A DNA stretch of 64,000 nucleotides, taken from contig DASZPH010000048.1 of the NCBI GenBank assembly GCA_035550375.1, positions 124,001 through 188,000 on the forward strand. The letters run 5' to 3'. The position numbers and the translations under genes were made by a program. The notes under the pieces are model-generated. The model was given only the letters and a program-made list of their open reading frames with translations. It had not been told where the DNA came from and ran no database searches. This document shows positions 1-8,798 of the stretch, in pieces. Every line of letters starts with the position of its first letter. Positions within the stretch are counted from its first letter, which is position 1. The stretch comes from DASSFG01 sp035550375 (GTDB taxonomy: Bacteria; Planctomycetota; Planctomycetia; Pirellulales; JAICIG01).

Positions 1-558
1 ACGGCGGAATCGCCTTACTCCGAACCCAACCATGGCGAGCGCCCCGCTTGCCATCAACGACACCGACGCGGGCTCCGGAACGACCGAAAAGGGCGTGCTC
101 GCCCCGCCAGTTAAAGTACCCAGGCTGCTCTGGATGGTTCCGGTATCAACAAGCGTATAGTTGCCCGGCGCGGGTGCGATGAAGGAAAAAGTAAAGCCGG
201 CCTGGTTCACGGGAACGGGGTTGCCATTGCTCGGCACCAACGTGGCTTGCAGGAGCGTAGCGGTCGCGTTCACCGACTGAGTCGACAGCGTGAAAAAGCT
301 GGAGGTGTAGAGGAAATGCACGCTTTGCGGCGTCGTTGCCGGATCGGTCTGGACGGTGATGTTCGGCGACCAGTTCGTGATCGTGTACGTCGGGTTGCTA
401 GGGGTCTGGCTGAGGGTGGCCAGCACCACCACCACATCGCCAGGGCTGATCGTTGCGGGGGACTCGATGGTCAGAGTCTCCTCAATCGTCCCGGCGGGCG
501 ACACGGAACAGGACAGGCCGAAAAAGACGGCTGCGACAATTAGCGTGATCTTTCGCAT
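1..558 (-). CDS. PEP-CTERM sorted exported protein (3' end cut by window edge)
   Basis: The reverse strand reads open from an ATG at 558 to the window edge (186 codons, no stop). It starts with a clear signal peptide (MRKITLIVAAVFFGLSCSV, then SPAG). A serine/threonine-rich beta-type region follows, and it ends in a PEP-CTERM sorting signal: the motif VPEPASVSL, a short hydrophobic stretch (MASGALAMVGFGV) and a basic tail RRFRR reaching base 1. Such proteins are exported, cut and anchored by an exosortase in Gram-negative bacteria; planctomycetes have many. Only a stop codon is probably missing. An in-frame ATG at 570 would add MDEP; I prefer 558 because it gives the standard signal peptide. 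The function beyond export is unknown. Confidence 0.8.
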   Translation of the reverse strand, partial: MRKITLIVAAVFFGLSCSVSPAGTIEETLTIESPATISPGDVVVVLATLSQTPSNPTYTITNWSPNITVQTDPATTPQSVHFLYTSSFFTLSTQSVNATATLLQATLVPSNGNPVPVNQAGFTFSFIAPAPGNYTLVDTGTIQSSLGTLTGGASTPFSVVPEPASVSLMASGALAMVGFGVRRFRR

Positions 559-876
559 AGGTTCATCCATGATACTCTGAGCGTCAGGCCAAGCAAGCGA
601 TCGGAGACGCAAAGCCGAAAATATCACCAGATTTTCCTTTTGTCTTCCCGATCCTACGGGTGGTGATCTATCCCACTGGAGATCGCCCCCCCTCGATCCC
701 CCTTCTTCACCGTCGAAATACCCTTCTAAAAAGAAGCGACGGCTGAGGGCCGTGTTCCGACTTCTCGCGACGGATGTAGGCATGCCGCAAGTCTCTATTT
801 CACAATGACTTATGCGCTCCGTCGTGCCGTCTCGCGGCCGATTGCGGCCAGACAATGACACCTCAACGGCGAAGTA
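559..876. other. Intergenic stretch, no gene seen
   Basis: This 318-base stretch separates the start of the PEP-CTERM gene from the end of a methyltransferase gene. I see no convincing reading frame, tRNA fold or repeat. It should hold the promoter of the PEP-CTERM gene, but I could not pick out a good -35/-10 pair. Confidence 0.5.
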
Positions 877-1911
877 TCATTGCTTCCTTTTCGATTTGAC
901 GTACAGGCTATCCGCCACCCTCTTCATTGGCGGGACGAATGCCGCAACCCGTCTGAGAGCCTCGGAAGAATAGATGACCGCACGTTGTTTCATTGGCAGC
1001 AATTTGGCATCGTTTGCTTGGATTCCTAACCCGAAATAGCCGTCGACGGAAAATTCGCTCGGCCCAATGGCGTCCTCGAACGCCATGACGAGTTCACCCG
1101 GCGTCCAGTACCGAACCTCAAATCCGCGCGGCTCTCGAAACTTCCTCTTGAGCTGATGGTAGAAGCTCCTGATTCCGAAGGCGTTTGGCATCTGAATCAG
1201 GCTTACGCCAGCCGGCCCGAGCACCCGCGCAACTTCCTGCAGCGCCTTAACGGCGTTTGGCTTGCTCAAGTGCTGCAGCACGCTGTAGGAGAAGGCCGCG
1301 TCAAACGAGGCGGGCGCAAAAGGAAGGAACCTCGCGTCGCCCACGACGAACGACGTTGTTGATGCCAGGCCTAGCTCCTTGGTGATGCGCTGTGCAGCCA
1401 GGACGGCCCCCAGCGAAGGATCAATTCCCACCACCCTGTATCCTTTGCGCGCGGCGGCGATACACCAACGGCCCCAATTGCAGCCAATATCGAGGAATGT
1501 GCCGTCGCTGGCCGGCAGTCGCAAATCAGGGATCGGGTAGGTGCGAAGCTTTCCGCACACGTCTCGGTACAGATAGCCGCTGGTGGCGGCCACCAGGCAA
1601 CTTACGACGGGGTCAATCGGCTCCTCTTCGACCCGGCTCATTCTTTGCCTGACTTCAAGACGCTGTTCTTCCGTCAGCCCCAACGTGTCGGTGAAGAACG
1701 GATCGTCACCGCCCCCCTTCTGATCCGAAGCTCTTTCGAGGGATCGGGTTGCGACCCACAATGTCGCCTCCTCGTCGGCCAGTAGCATGACCGGCACTCC
1801 CTGCACGACAGGAAAACGATGATTCTCCTGACAAATCAAATGATCGTCTTGAAGGGTGAGAGCGCCATGATCCCGCGGACAGACCAGATGCGTGAGAAGC
1901 CAGTCGTTCAT
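877..1911 (-). CDS. Class I SAM-dependent methyltransferase with N-terminal Trm112-like domain
   Basis: This 344-residue protein starts with a Trm112/YcaR-like segment (residues about 1-50: LVCPRDHGAL, then CQENHRFPVVQGVPVML), a small domain that binds or stabilises methyltransferases. The class I fold follows, with motif I FLDIGCNWGRW, the acidic end of beta-2 (VVGIDPS), VVGDARFLPF, and a post-motif region SFDAAFSYSVLQHL. The start at 1911 is chosen because GGAAGG lies just upstream; an in-frame ATG at 1950 lacks this. The layout resembles methyltransferases of glycan or lipid pathways. The substrate cannot be told. It is transcribed on the same strand as pntB but lies downstream of it. Confidence 0.8.
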   Translation of the reverse strand: MNDWLLTHLVCPRDHGALTLQDDHLICQENHRFPVVQGVPVMLLADEEATLWVATRSLERASDQKGGGDDPFFTDTLGLTEEQRLEVRQRMSRVEEEPIDPVVSCLVAATSGYLYRDVCGKLRTYPIPDLRLPASDGTFLDIGCNWGRWCIAAARKGYRVVGIDPSLGAVLAAQRITKELGLASTTSFVVGDARFLPFAPASFDAAFSYSVLQHLSKPNAVKALQEVARVLGPAGVSLIQMPNAFGIRSFYHQLKRKFREPRGFEVRYWTPGELVMAFEDAIGPSEFSVDGYFGLGIQANDAKLLPMKQRAVIYSSEALRRVAAFVPPMKRVADSLYVKSKRKQ

Positions 1912-2112
1912 CGTTCCTTCCATTTGTGCGTGCCTGCGGCCATTTTCCAATATACTTGCCGCCGTGAGTTGTCGTTGAGGCTATGCCGACACACGAAGGC
2001 CACGGACAAAGAACTTGTGACAACAACCGGACAGTCGACGGAGAATTCTCCGGTCGGGGCCGACGAGTTGGACACGTTGAGGCCTGGCGACAAGCGGCAA
2101 AGAGCGTCTTCT

Positions 2113-3642
2113 TCAGAGGTTCTTGACGGCCGTCACCAGTTGCGTCAGTGAGCTCTTGGCGTCGCCGAATAACAGGGCCGTCTTCGGGTTGTAGAACAGC
2201 TCGTTCTCGATACCGGAAAAGCCGGGATTCATGCTCCGCTTGAGGACGATGATCCGCTGCGCCTGATCGGCGTTCAAGATCGGCATGCCGTAGATGGGGC
2301 TTGCAGGATCGTTGCGAGCGGCCGGGTTGACGACGTCGTTTGCCCCGATGATGAGCGCCACGTCGGCCCTTGCAAACTCGTTGTTGATGTCCTCCATGTC
2401 GTAGAGCCGGTCGTAGGGGACGTTTGCCTCGGCCAGCAGGACGTTCATGTGGCCGGGCATCCGGCCGGCTACCGGGTGGATGGCGTATTTCACCTCTCCC
2501 CCCCGTTTCTCGATCAGCTCGGCCAGCTCGCGCACCTGGTGCTGCGCCTGGGCCACCGCCATTCCGTAGCCGGGAACTACGATCACCAGCCGGGCGTAGG
2601 CCAACTGCAGGCCAGCATCGTCGACCGAGATGGAATGGACCGTGAGTCCTTCGGTCGAATTGACGGTGCCGGCCGCCGCCTCCCCCCCTCCAAATGCGCC
2701 GAACAGTACGTTGGTGAACGACCGGTTCATCGCCTTGCTCATCAGAATCGAAAGCAAAAAGCCGCTGGCGCCGTCGAGCGCACCGGCGATGATGAGCACG
2801 CTGTTGTGCAGCGCGAAGCCGGTGGCCGAAGATGCGAGCCCGGCGTAGGAGTTCAACAGCGAGATGACGACAGGCATGTCGGCCCCGCCGATCGGCAACA
2901 CGATCAGCACGCCTACCGCCAAACCGATGGCGATCATCAGGTAAAAACACAGCCCGCTCAGACTTCCTGCGGGATTGAAGATCAAATAGACAAACAGCAG
3001 GAACGAGAGCACAAACAGGGAAATATTCGACGCGTTCTGCCCTTTGTAGGTGATCGGCTGGCTGGGGACAAAGCCCTGCAATTTGCCGAAGGCCATGAAA
3101 CTGCCGGTGATCGTCAGCGAACCGAACAGCACCTCAAAGCCCAATGCCGCCATCTCCACCCTGCCGATCGAATGCTCGGCGACCTCCGGCTGTGGCGAGG
3201 CCGGTGTGCCTACGGTCATCGCCGGCACATTGCTCTCGGCCGCGCGAGGCGCCGGAGCCTCGTGAAAATGGGCGATACCGACCATCGTGGCGGCCAGCGC
3301 GCCGAAGGCGTGGGAGATGGCGGTCCGCTGCGGCACGGCCGTCATCGGCATCCAGATCGAGATGGCGGCGCCGATGGCCGAACCGAGGATCATGCCCACG
3401 ACGATCCAGGTATAGCTAATGATTTGCGCGTCGATGAGCGTACCGACGACGGCCAAGGCCATGCCCAAGGCGGCGAGCTGCATGCCGCGACGCGCCTTGT
3501 CGGGATTGGTGAGTCCCTTGAGGCCTAGGATGAACAGCACCGAGGCCGCGAGGTAGGAGGCTTGCGTCAACAAAACGCGCGGATCGGCTGAGGCCGGCCC
3601 GCCGGTCGTCGCGAAAAGGCTGGTCGTCAGGGCGAGGTTCAC
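2113..3642 (-). CDS. pntB: NAD(P) transhydrogenase subunit beta
   Basis: PntB (509 residues) forms the membrane part and the NADP(H)-binding domain III of the proton-translocating transhydrogenase, which uses the proton gradient to reduce NADP+ with NADH. Residues about 20-310 hold many membrane helices. Residues about 340-509 form domain III, with the nucleotide loop VPGYGMAVAQAQH, the segment VALIIGANDVVNPAA and the C-terminal KTALLFGDAK. A spacer near residues 125-160 (PRAAESNVPAMTVGTPASP) is poorly conserved in type and may be a loop insertion. The start overlaps the stop of pntA2 by four bases (3639-3642), so the two are translationally coupled. The NAD-binding subunit (PntA1) is not adjacent. 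Confidence 0.93.
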   Translation of the reverse strand: MNLALTTSLFATTGGPASADPRVLLTQASYLAASVLFILGLKGLTNPDKARRGMQLAALGMALAVVGTLIDAQIISYTWIVVGMILGSAIGAAISIWMPMTAVPQRTAISHAFGALAATMVGIAHFHEAPAPRAAESNVPAMTVGTPASPQPEVAEHSIGRVEMAALGFEVLFGSLTITGSFMAFGKLQGFVPSQPITYKGQNASNISLFVLSFLLFVYLIFNPAGSLSGLCFYLMIAIGLAVGVLIVLPIGGADMPVVISLLNSYAGLASSATGFALHNSVLIIAGALDGASGFLLSILMSKAMNRSFTNVLFGAFGGGEAAAGTVNSTEGLTVHSISVDDAGLQLAYARLVIVVPGYGMAVAQAQHQVRELAELIEKRGGEVKYAIHPVAGRMPGHMNVLLAEANVPYDRLYDMEDINNEFARADVALIIGANDVVNPAARNDPASPIYGMPILNADQAQRIIVLKRSMNPGFSGIENELFYNPKTALLFGDAKSSLTQLVTAVKNL

Positions 3643-3947
3643 GGGTTCGGCTTTTTTTCCTGGCGTTTGAACATCTTCAGCATGCGGTCCGTGATCATGA
3701 ACCCGCCAACAACATTGATCATGGCCGCCGTCACGGCGATAAATCCGAGGATGACGCTGGCCGTATGTCCTGATCCGCGTCCGGCAATCACCAGCGAACC
3801 GACCAGCGAGATGCCCGAGATGGCGTTGGTGGCCGACATCAGGGGCGTGTGCAGCAGCGGTGGCACGCGCGTGATCACCTGGTAGCCGACGAACCCGGCC
3901 AGCACGAACACGTACATCTGCAAGAAAGCGGTCGTCGGGTCAGTCAT
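3639..3947 (-). CDS. pntA2: NAD(P) transhydrogenase subunit alpha part 2
   Basis: This 102-residue membrane protein matches the PntAb/PntA2 subunit, which carries part of the proton channel of transhydrogenase. Three hydrophobic helices are visible: MYVFVLAGFVGYQVI, AISGISLVGSLVIAG and the segment following SVILGFIAVTAAMI. The family signature PPLLHTPLMSATNAISG is present. It ends in MLKMFKRQEKKPNP. In organisms with split subunits the order is usually pntA1-pntA2-pntB. Here pntA2 is first, and the next gene upstream is transcribed away from it, so this is an operon of two. The ATG at 3947 has only a weak ribosome site. Confidence 0.93.
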   Translation of the reverse strand: MTDPTTAFLQMYVFVLAGFVGYQVITRVPPLLHTPLMSATNAISGISLVGSLVIAGRGSGHTASVILGFIAVTAAMINVVGGFMITDRMLKMFKRQEKKPNP

Positions 3948-4117
3948 GGTTCAGACGATCAATGCTGGCGAGATAAGAGGTCTGGATAAAGACTGCGGGC
4001 ATCGCTTCACGGCGGTGAAAGCCGGACTCGCGAATGCTATCTTGATGGGGTCGCATTCGCAAGGGAGGTGCAAAGGGACGAGTGGCGCCGGGCTGGCGCA
4101 TCGAGAGAAGGTATATA

Positions 4118-4647
4118 ATGCTCAACGGGTGCATCAGGCTGGTGATTGCCGACATTACGACGCTTGCCGTCGACGCGATTGTGTGCGCCGCGAACGAGGC
4201 GTTGATCGGAGGAAGCGGAGTCGACGGCGCCATCCACCGCGCCGCCGGACCGGGCTTGTTTGAGGAATGTCGACAGCTTGGCTACTGTCCGGAAGGGCAG
4301 GCTCGGTTGACGAAGGGTTATTCGTTGCCGGCGAGATTTGTCATCCACACGCAGTCTGGGAAGGTGGTGGATTCGGCGAAGAAGATTTGCTCGCTTCCTG
4401 TTATCGCGAATCGTTGGCGCTGGCGGAACGTCATAAGCTGACGACGATCGCCTTTCCCTGCATTGCCACGGGGGCGCACGAGTTTCCGCCAGACAAAGCG
4501 TGCCAGATTGCCGTCGATGTCGTGCGCGAATGGCTCGACGGCCATGAGGGGCCTCAATCCGTCACATTCTGCTGCTTTTCCGAAAGTGACGCGGAGCCCT
4601 ATCGCGAGCGACTCGGGCTCCTTGGCTGGTTGGACAAGGGAGGATAG
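4118..4647 (+). pseudogene. Macro-domain (ADP-ribose-binding) protein, frameshifted
   Basis: The reading frame from ATG 4118 gives a good macro-domain N-terminus: IVCAANEALIGGSGVDGAIH, including the ADP-ribose-binding NEALIGGSGVDGAIHRAAG loop, then GQARLTKGYSLPARFVIHT. After codon 4349-4351 the homology moves to another frame, which continues VWEGGGFGEEDLLASCYRES, then TTIAFPCIATGAHEFP, and stops at 4647. Normal relatives read HTVGPVW here, so about seven bases (coding for VGP) appear lost near 4352. Read literally, the protein ends early at 4441 without the second half of the fold. This looks like a recent mutation or a sequencing error, because both halves are otherwise intact. Known relatives remove ADP-ribose from proteins or hydrolyse O-acetyl-ADP-ribose. 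Confidence 0.8.
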
Positions 4648-4676
4648 TTTCCGGCAAGCAAGGCAGGCACCAGAAG

Positions 4677-5033
4677 ATGGACGAACGAGCATCGCCCTCG
4701 GGCATCACCTCCTTCCAGGAATTCTGGCCGTTCTACGTCGGTGAGCATCGCCACACTTCGACGCGCGCCTGCCATTTCCTGGGAACGACGCTCGCGCTGG
4801 GACTGCTGGCGGCATCCATCCTACTGCGGTGGTGGTGGCTACTCTTGGCGGTGCCGGTTTGCGGTTACGCCTTCGCCTGGGTCAGCCACTTCTGGATCGA
4901 ACGAAATCGACCGGCAACGTTTCGCCACCCGCTCTGGTCGCTCGCCGCCGACTTCAGGATGTGGTGGCTGATTGTAACCGGCCGTATGGCTGGCGAGGTA
5001 CGGCGCATTCTGGAAGAGAAGGCGGAAATGTAG
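4677..5033 (+). CDS. DUF962 / Mpo1-like membrane protein
   Basis: This 118-residue protein has the DUF962 pattern: FWPFYVGEHRHTSTRACHF at the start (His-rich), two central membrane helices (LGTTLALGLLAASILL and WWWLLLAVPVCGYAFAWVSH), then the signature HFWIERNRPATFRHPLWSL with ADFRMWW after it. The yeast member Mpo1 is an iron-dependent dioxygenase acting on 2-hydroxy fatty acids. Whether bacterial members share that activity is not settled. It starts 29 bases after the broken macro-domain gene and is probably transcribed with it. Confidence 0.85.
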   Translation: MDERASPSGITSFQEFWPFYVGEHRHTSTRACHFLGTTLALGLLAASILLRWWWLLLAVPVCGYAFAWVSHFWIERNRPATFRHPLWSLAADFRMWWLIVTGRMAGEVRRILEEKAEM

Positions 5034-5097
5034 CCCGCAATTCCAGGAGACGACTCACGGCACTGCTAGACGAGTGTCCTAAGGGGCTTTGAGCCGA

Positions 5098-6129
5098 TCA
5101 ATCAAACCGGATCCGCGCCACCGCCAGCGTCAGCATCGGGGCCTTTTGCTTGGTGACCACTAGGTCGCCTTCGGAACTGAGGAGCGCCGCCGGCTCGCAG
5201 ACCCCTGGCGTCCCGACGTATTTTTCGACCGTGGCCGAAGGATTGGGCGCCTGCACCCGTTTGAGCTGCTCGCTGGGGTAACAGGCCATTTCGAGCTTGT
5301 GCCTGGCACAGAACTCAACCAGCGCCGGCTCGTCCTGCTTCAGATCGACGGTCGCCAGGTTGCGCACCGATTTGAACGATAGCCCGTGCCGCTCCAAGGT
5401 TGACAGGACGAATCGCTCGACTTCGTCGCAGCTCACGCCACGGTCGCAACCCATCCCCAACACCAGCGACTTCGGACGATAAATCACGGCTTTGGACAGA
5501 AACTCTTCTTCGACCAGCCGATCGGTGACGATCAAAACCGTCTTGAAGCGCCGCGCCTCATCCAGCGAAACGATCTGAATGCTCTTGGGCAGCGGTGTGT
5601 CGCGCCGCCACCAGTTCTTTTCGCCGGTCTCCTGGACGAAGGCGATCGGTTCTTCGTTGACGACCGCCGCGCTCACCTTGGTGATGTTCTGGTCGAGCTC
5701 GGTGGTCCAGCCCAGTTCGCGTCCCAGGATGTCGACCGGAATCGTCTTTCCCACGTCGCTGGCCGTGGTCACCACCGCCTGGGCCCCAAGCTGGCTGGCG
5801 ATTCGCTCGGTCAGCTCGTTGGCGCCGCCCACGTGTCCGGAGAGCACGCTGATGGCGAAATTCGCCTTGTCGTCGACCACGATCACGGCCGGGTCGACGT
5901 GCTTGTCCTTGAGGAACGGGGCGATGGTTCGAACCACGGCCCCCAGCGAAACGATGTAGACGATCGCCTCGTACCGGGGCCAGATCTCGGCCGTCAGCTC
6001 CTTGATCGGCTTTTCGAAATAGTGAGCCGGCTCGTCCGTCCGGAATTTGGCCGAAATATATTGGTCGCCCTCCAGTCTGCGGGCCAGGGCGGCGCCGTGC
6101 TTGGTGATGGCGATGACGGCAGTTTTCAT
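5098..6129 (-). CDS. cbiG: Cobalt-precorrin 5A hydrolase
   Basis: CbiG opens the delta-lactone ring of cobalt-precorrin 5A and releases acetaldehyde in the anaerobic cobalamin route. The 343-residue protein shows the N-terminal domain (KTAVIAITKHGAALARRL), the central LSGHVGGANELTERIA segment that is typical of the family, a linker, and the C-terminal domain with LVLGMGCDRGVSCDEVERFV and GVCEPAALLSS. It lies 3 bases after cbiET on the same strand, and its ribosome site lies inside the end of cbiET. No other cobalamin genes and no B12 riboswitch are visible nearby. Confidence 0.93.
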   Translation of the reverse strand: MKTAVIAITKHGAALARRLEGDQYISAKFRTDEPAHYFEKPIKELTAEIWPRYEAIVYIVSLGAVVRTIAPFLKDKHVDPAVIVVDDKANFAISVLSGHVGGANELTERIASQLGAQAVVTTASDVGKTIPVDILGRELGWTTELDQNITKVSAAVVNEEPIAFVQETGEKNWWRRDTPLPKSIQIVSLDEARRFKTVLIVTDRLVEEEFLSKAVIYRPKSLVLGMGCDRGVSCDEVERFVLSTLERHGLSFKSVRNLATVDLKQDEPALVEFCARHKLEMACYPSEQLKRVQAPNPSATVEKYVGTPGVCEPAALLSSEGDLVVTKQKAPMLTLAVARIRFD

Positions 6130-6132
6130 GCT

Positions 6133-7335
6133 CTACTCTTTCTCCCAACTGGCGACGAATACGGGGTTGAGGGCCTCGAAACGGTGCAGGTCGAGGATCG
6201 GCCGGGTACGGCTGATTTGCACGAGCGTCACGTCACTGGCCGGCACTTCGCCCAGGTTCTCGAGCGTGGCAACGTTGATCACCAGCCGCCCGCCCGGTAG
6301 CAGCCGCTCACGGCAGATCCGAACGAGCTCGCCCATCTCGCCGCCGCTGCCGCCGATGAACACGGCGTCGGGATCGGGCAACTCGGCCAGGACGGCCGGG
6401 GCGGCGCCATGCACGACCGTGACCTGCGACGTGCCGAACTTCTCGATGTTGCGGCGGATGATGTCGCAGTCTTCCTTGTTCTTCTCGACGGCCCAGACGT
6501 TGGCTCCCAGCAGGGCCGCCTCGATCGAAACCGAACCGGAGCCGGCGCCGATATCCCAAACGGTGCTGCCTGCACGCAGCCGCATCTTCGCCAGGCTGAG
6601 GACGCGGACTTCGGTCTTGGTGATCAGCCCCTTGAGCGGCTGCCGTTGGTAAAAGGCCTCTTCGGGAATGCCGAACGTCCAGTCGCGCCGCTGCACGGCC
6701 GGGGCCTCGGCCTTCCTGACGAGCACCAGCACATTGAGCGGCGAGAACGACTTCTCGGCCATCTCGGCCAAATCGCAGGCGGTGATCCGTTCGTCGCGTC
6801 CCCCCAGATTCTCGCAGACGTAGGCTCGAAAGCCGCCAATGCCGGCCTTCAATAGTTCGCGGGCGATGCGGGCCGGCGTGTTTTCGTCGTCGGTGAAAAT
6901 GCCCACCTTCCTGGCATCGCGGATGATGTCAATCGCCTCTTCGATCGGCTTGGCGTGGCAGCTTACGAGCGCCGCGTCGTGCCATGACTCTTTGAGCCGG
7001 GCGAAGGCGAGTTGCATCGAAGAGATGTTGGGCAAAACCTCCAGCCGATCGCGGCCGATCTTCGTCGCCAGGTAGCCCGCGATGCCATAAAAAAGTGGGT
7101 CTCCCGAAGCGAGCACCACGACGCGGCGCGTTTCCGTTTGCAGCCGGGCGGCGATTTCTTTGAGGTTGTCGCGAATCGCCAGCTTTTCGGCCGGGTGGTC
7201 GGGGAAGAACGCCAGGTGCCGCTCGCCTCCCAGCAAGACCTCGGCTTCGGAGATTCGCCGCAGGGCTTCGCGAGAAAGGCTGTCGGCCCCGTTGTCGCCG
7301 ATCCCGACGACGACGATCTTTTGGTTCATGGTCAT
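6133..7335 (-). CDS. cbiET: Precorrin-6Y C5,15-methyltransferase (decarboxylating), CbiE-CbiT fusion
   Basis: This 400-residue fusion methylates C5 and C15 of the corrin ring and decarboxylates the C12 acetate. The N-terminal half is a tetrapyrrole methylase (CbiE): IVVVGIGDNGADSLS, VVVLASGDPLFYGIAGYL. The C-terminal half is a class I methyltransferase (CbiT): VWDIGAGSGSVSIEAALLG, then VFIGGSGGEMGELV. Fusions of this kind are called CobL in the aerobic pathway. Because it sits next to cbiG, a marker of the anaerobic pathway, the cbi name fits better. An alternative start lies two codons inside, at 7329. Neither start has a clear ribosome site. Confidence 0.92.
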   Translation of the reverse strand: MTMNQKIVVVGIGDNGADSLSREALRRISEAEVLLGGERHLAFFPDHPAEKLAIRDNLKEIAARLQTETRRVVVLASGDPLFYGIAGYLATKIGRDRLEVLPNISSMQLAFARLKESWHDAALVSCHAKPIEEAIDIIRDARKVGIFTDDENTPARIARELLKAGIGGFRAYVCENLGGRDERITACDLAEMAEKSFSPLNVLVLVRKAEAPAVQRRDWTFGIPEEAFYQRQPLKGLITKTEVRVLSLAKMRLRAGSTVWDIGAGSGSVSIEAALLGANVWAVEKNKEDCDIIRRNIEKFGTSQVTVVHGAAPAVLAELPDPDAVFIGGSGGEMGELVRICRERLLPGGRLVINVATLENLGEVPASDVTLVQISRTRPILDLHRFEALNPVFVASWEKE

Positions 7336-7709
7336 CTAACCAGTCTGTGCGGCGCGGAGCCGCCGAATGTTCGCCGACCCCGAACGGGTCGCAGTCACCA
7401 GCCCAGGGCACAGCGCCCTGGGGCGCCGAACGCCCGATGTCGTAGCACCGCAACGGGGTGCGACTTGAATTGGTCGTGCGTGCGGTATTCTGCAACCGTG
7501 TAGGGAACGCCCCGCACGGCATTCCGTCAAGGGGTTGTGGCGTGGGCGTCCCGCCTGTCGGGAGATGAGGGCAGCGAGGTGCGGTTGTGCTAAGATGCGT
7601 TCATCTCGGATTTTCACTGGCCGGATGTCGCACGGCCCTGTCCGATCCCTTATCCTTGATCTCTGATCCTGATCTCTTTTCATTTCTCCAAAGAACCTGA
7701 CTTACGACT
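7336..7709. other. 374-base divergent intergenic region with hairpins
   Basis: This region separates the leftward cobalamin operon from the rightward moxR operon. It holds a perfect hairpin at 7402-7422 and a second GCACC...GGTGC hairpin near 7445-7462. The stretch 7340-7470 resembles remnant intergenic repeats seen in planctomycetes. A TGCTAAGAT sequence at 7588-7596 could be an extended -10 element for moxR, although no -35 stands out. I found no cobalamin riboswitch box on either strand. Confidence 0.5.
7402..7422. repeat. Perfect inverted repeat (hairpin)
   Basis: CCCAGGGC and GCCCTGGG form an 8-base stem around a 5-base loop. No run of T follows on either strand, so it is not a standard terminator. 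It may belong to a dispersed intergenic repeat. Confidence 0.6.
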
Positions 7710-8726
7710 ATGAGCATCGGCGAATCGATGGAAAGGCGGGCGGAAGAATTCGTGGGCCGATATCGGGCCGTGCGTGAGCAGATCGGCCGTGTCATCGTGG
7801 GGCACGACGAGATCGTTCACGGGGTGCTAACGTGCCTGTTTGTGGGCGGGCACTGCCTGCTGGAGGGCGTCCCCGGACTGGGCAAGACGCTGCTGGTGCG
7901 GTCGCTCTCCGAGGCACTCTCGCTCAAGTTCTCGCGCATCCAGTTCACCCCCGACCTGATGCCGGCCGACATCCTCGGCACAAACATGGTCATGGAACTG
8001 CCCGACGGCAAGCGCGTGTTCGAGTTCCAGCAGGGACCGATCTTCACGCAAATCTGCCTGGCCGACGAAATCAACCGCGCCACCCCCAAGACGCAGTCGG
8101 CCATGCTGGAGACGATGCAGGAGGGATCGGTCACGGTGGCCGGTCACCGATACAAGCTCGAACAACCGTTCTTCGTCATGGCCACGCAGAACCCGATCGA
8201 GCAGGAAGGCACCTATCCCCTGCCCGAAGCCCAGCTCGACCGGTTCTTTTTCAAGCTTGTTGTCGGCTACTCGACGCGCGAGGAGCTGTCGACGATCATC
8301 GACCGCACGACGCGCGGCGAGGTGATCGAGGTCCAGAAAGTGATGGACGGGGCCGAGATTCAACGTTGGCAGCAGTTGGTGCGGGAGGTGATCCTCGCGC
8401 CCCATGTTCAGGATTACCTGGTGCGGCTGACCCTCTCGACGCACCCCGACGGGCCGTACGCCCTGCCGATCACCAACCAATACATCCGCTGGGGATCGAG
8501 CCCGCGCGGCGCGCAGACCTTGGCGCTGGCCTCGAAAGTGCGGGCGCTGCTCGAAGGGCGATACAACGTCAGCTTTGAAGACGTGCGTCGCGTCTTTCTG
8601 CCCGCTATGCGGCACCGCGTGCTGTTGAACTTTGAAGCTCAGGCCGAAGGGATCGACACCGATCAGGTGTTGCTCGATTTGCTCGAAGGGGTGCCGGAGA
8701 AGGCGGAGAGTGAGAAGGCGGCATAG
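7710..8726 (+). CDS. MoxR-family AAA+ ATPase
   Basis: MoxR proteins are AAA+ chaperone-like ATPases that activate or assemble complexes with von Willebrand factor A proteins. This 338-residue protein has Walker A (EGVPGLGKTLLVRSL), the family segment FTPDLMPADILGTN, Walker B (IFTQICLADEINRATPKTQS), the loop ALLETMQEGSVTV (here MLETMQEGSVTVAG), sensor 1 (FFVMATQNPIEQEGTYPLPE) and the arginine-finger segment EAQLDRF. It is followed by a DUF58 gene and a VWA gene on the same strand, the usual MoxR partners. A later ATG at 7728 is possible; the start is not decided by a ribosome site. Confidence 0.93.
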   Translation: MSIGESMERRAEEFVGRYRAVREQIGRVIVGHDEIVHGVLTCLFVGGHCLLEGVPGLGKTLLVRSLSEALSLKFSRIQFTPDLMPADILGTNMVMELPDGKRVFEFQQGPIFTQICLADEINRATPKTQSAMLETMQEGSVTVAGHRYKLEQPFFVMATQNPIEQEGTYPLPEAQLDRFFFKLVVGYSTREELSTIIDRTTRGEVIEVQKVMDGAEIQRWQQLVREVILAPHVQDYLVRLTLSTHPDGPYALPITNQYIRWGSSPRGAQTLALASKVRALLEGRYNVSFEDVRRVFLPAMRHRVLLNFEAQAEGIDTDQVLLDLLEGVPEKAESEKAA

Positions 8727-8798
8727 CGGGTCTTTGGCCTACTTGGGTCTTAGAGTGGTGTTGTTCTGCCCATGGCTAATCGGTCAGCCGTTTGTCGC

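Noticed and set aside
1706..2950. A 414-codon reverse frame rich in Arg and Gly across pntB and the methyltransferase
   Set aside because: It lies in another frame over two well-supported genes and has the composition of a frameshifted reading of high-GC DNA.
7336..7709. A cobalamin riboswitch in front of cbiET
   Set aside because: I looked for the conserved B12-box sequences on the reverse strand and did not find them.
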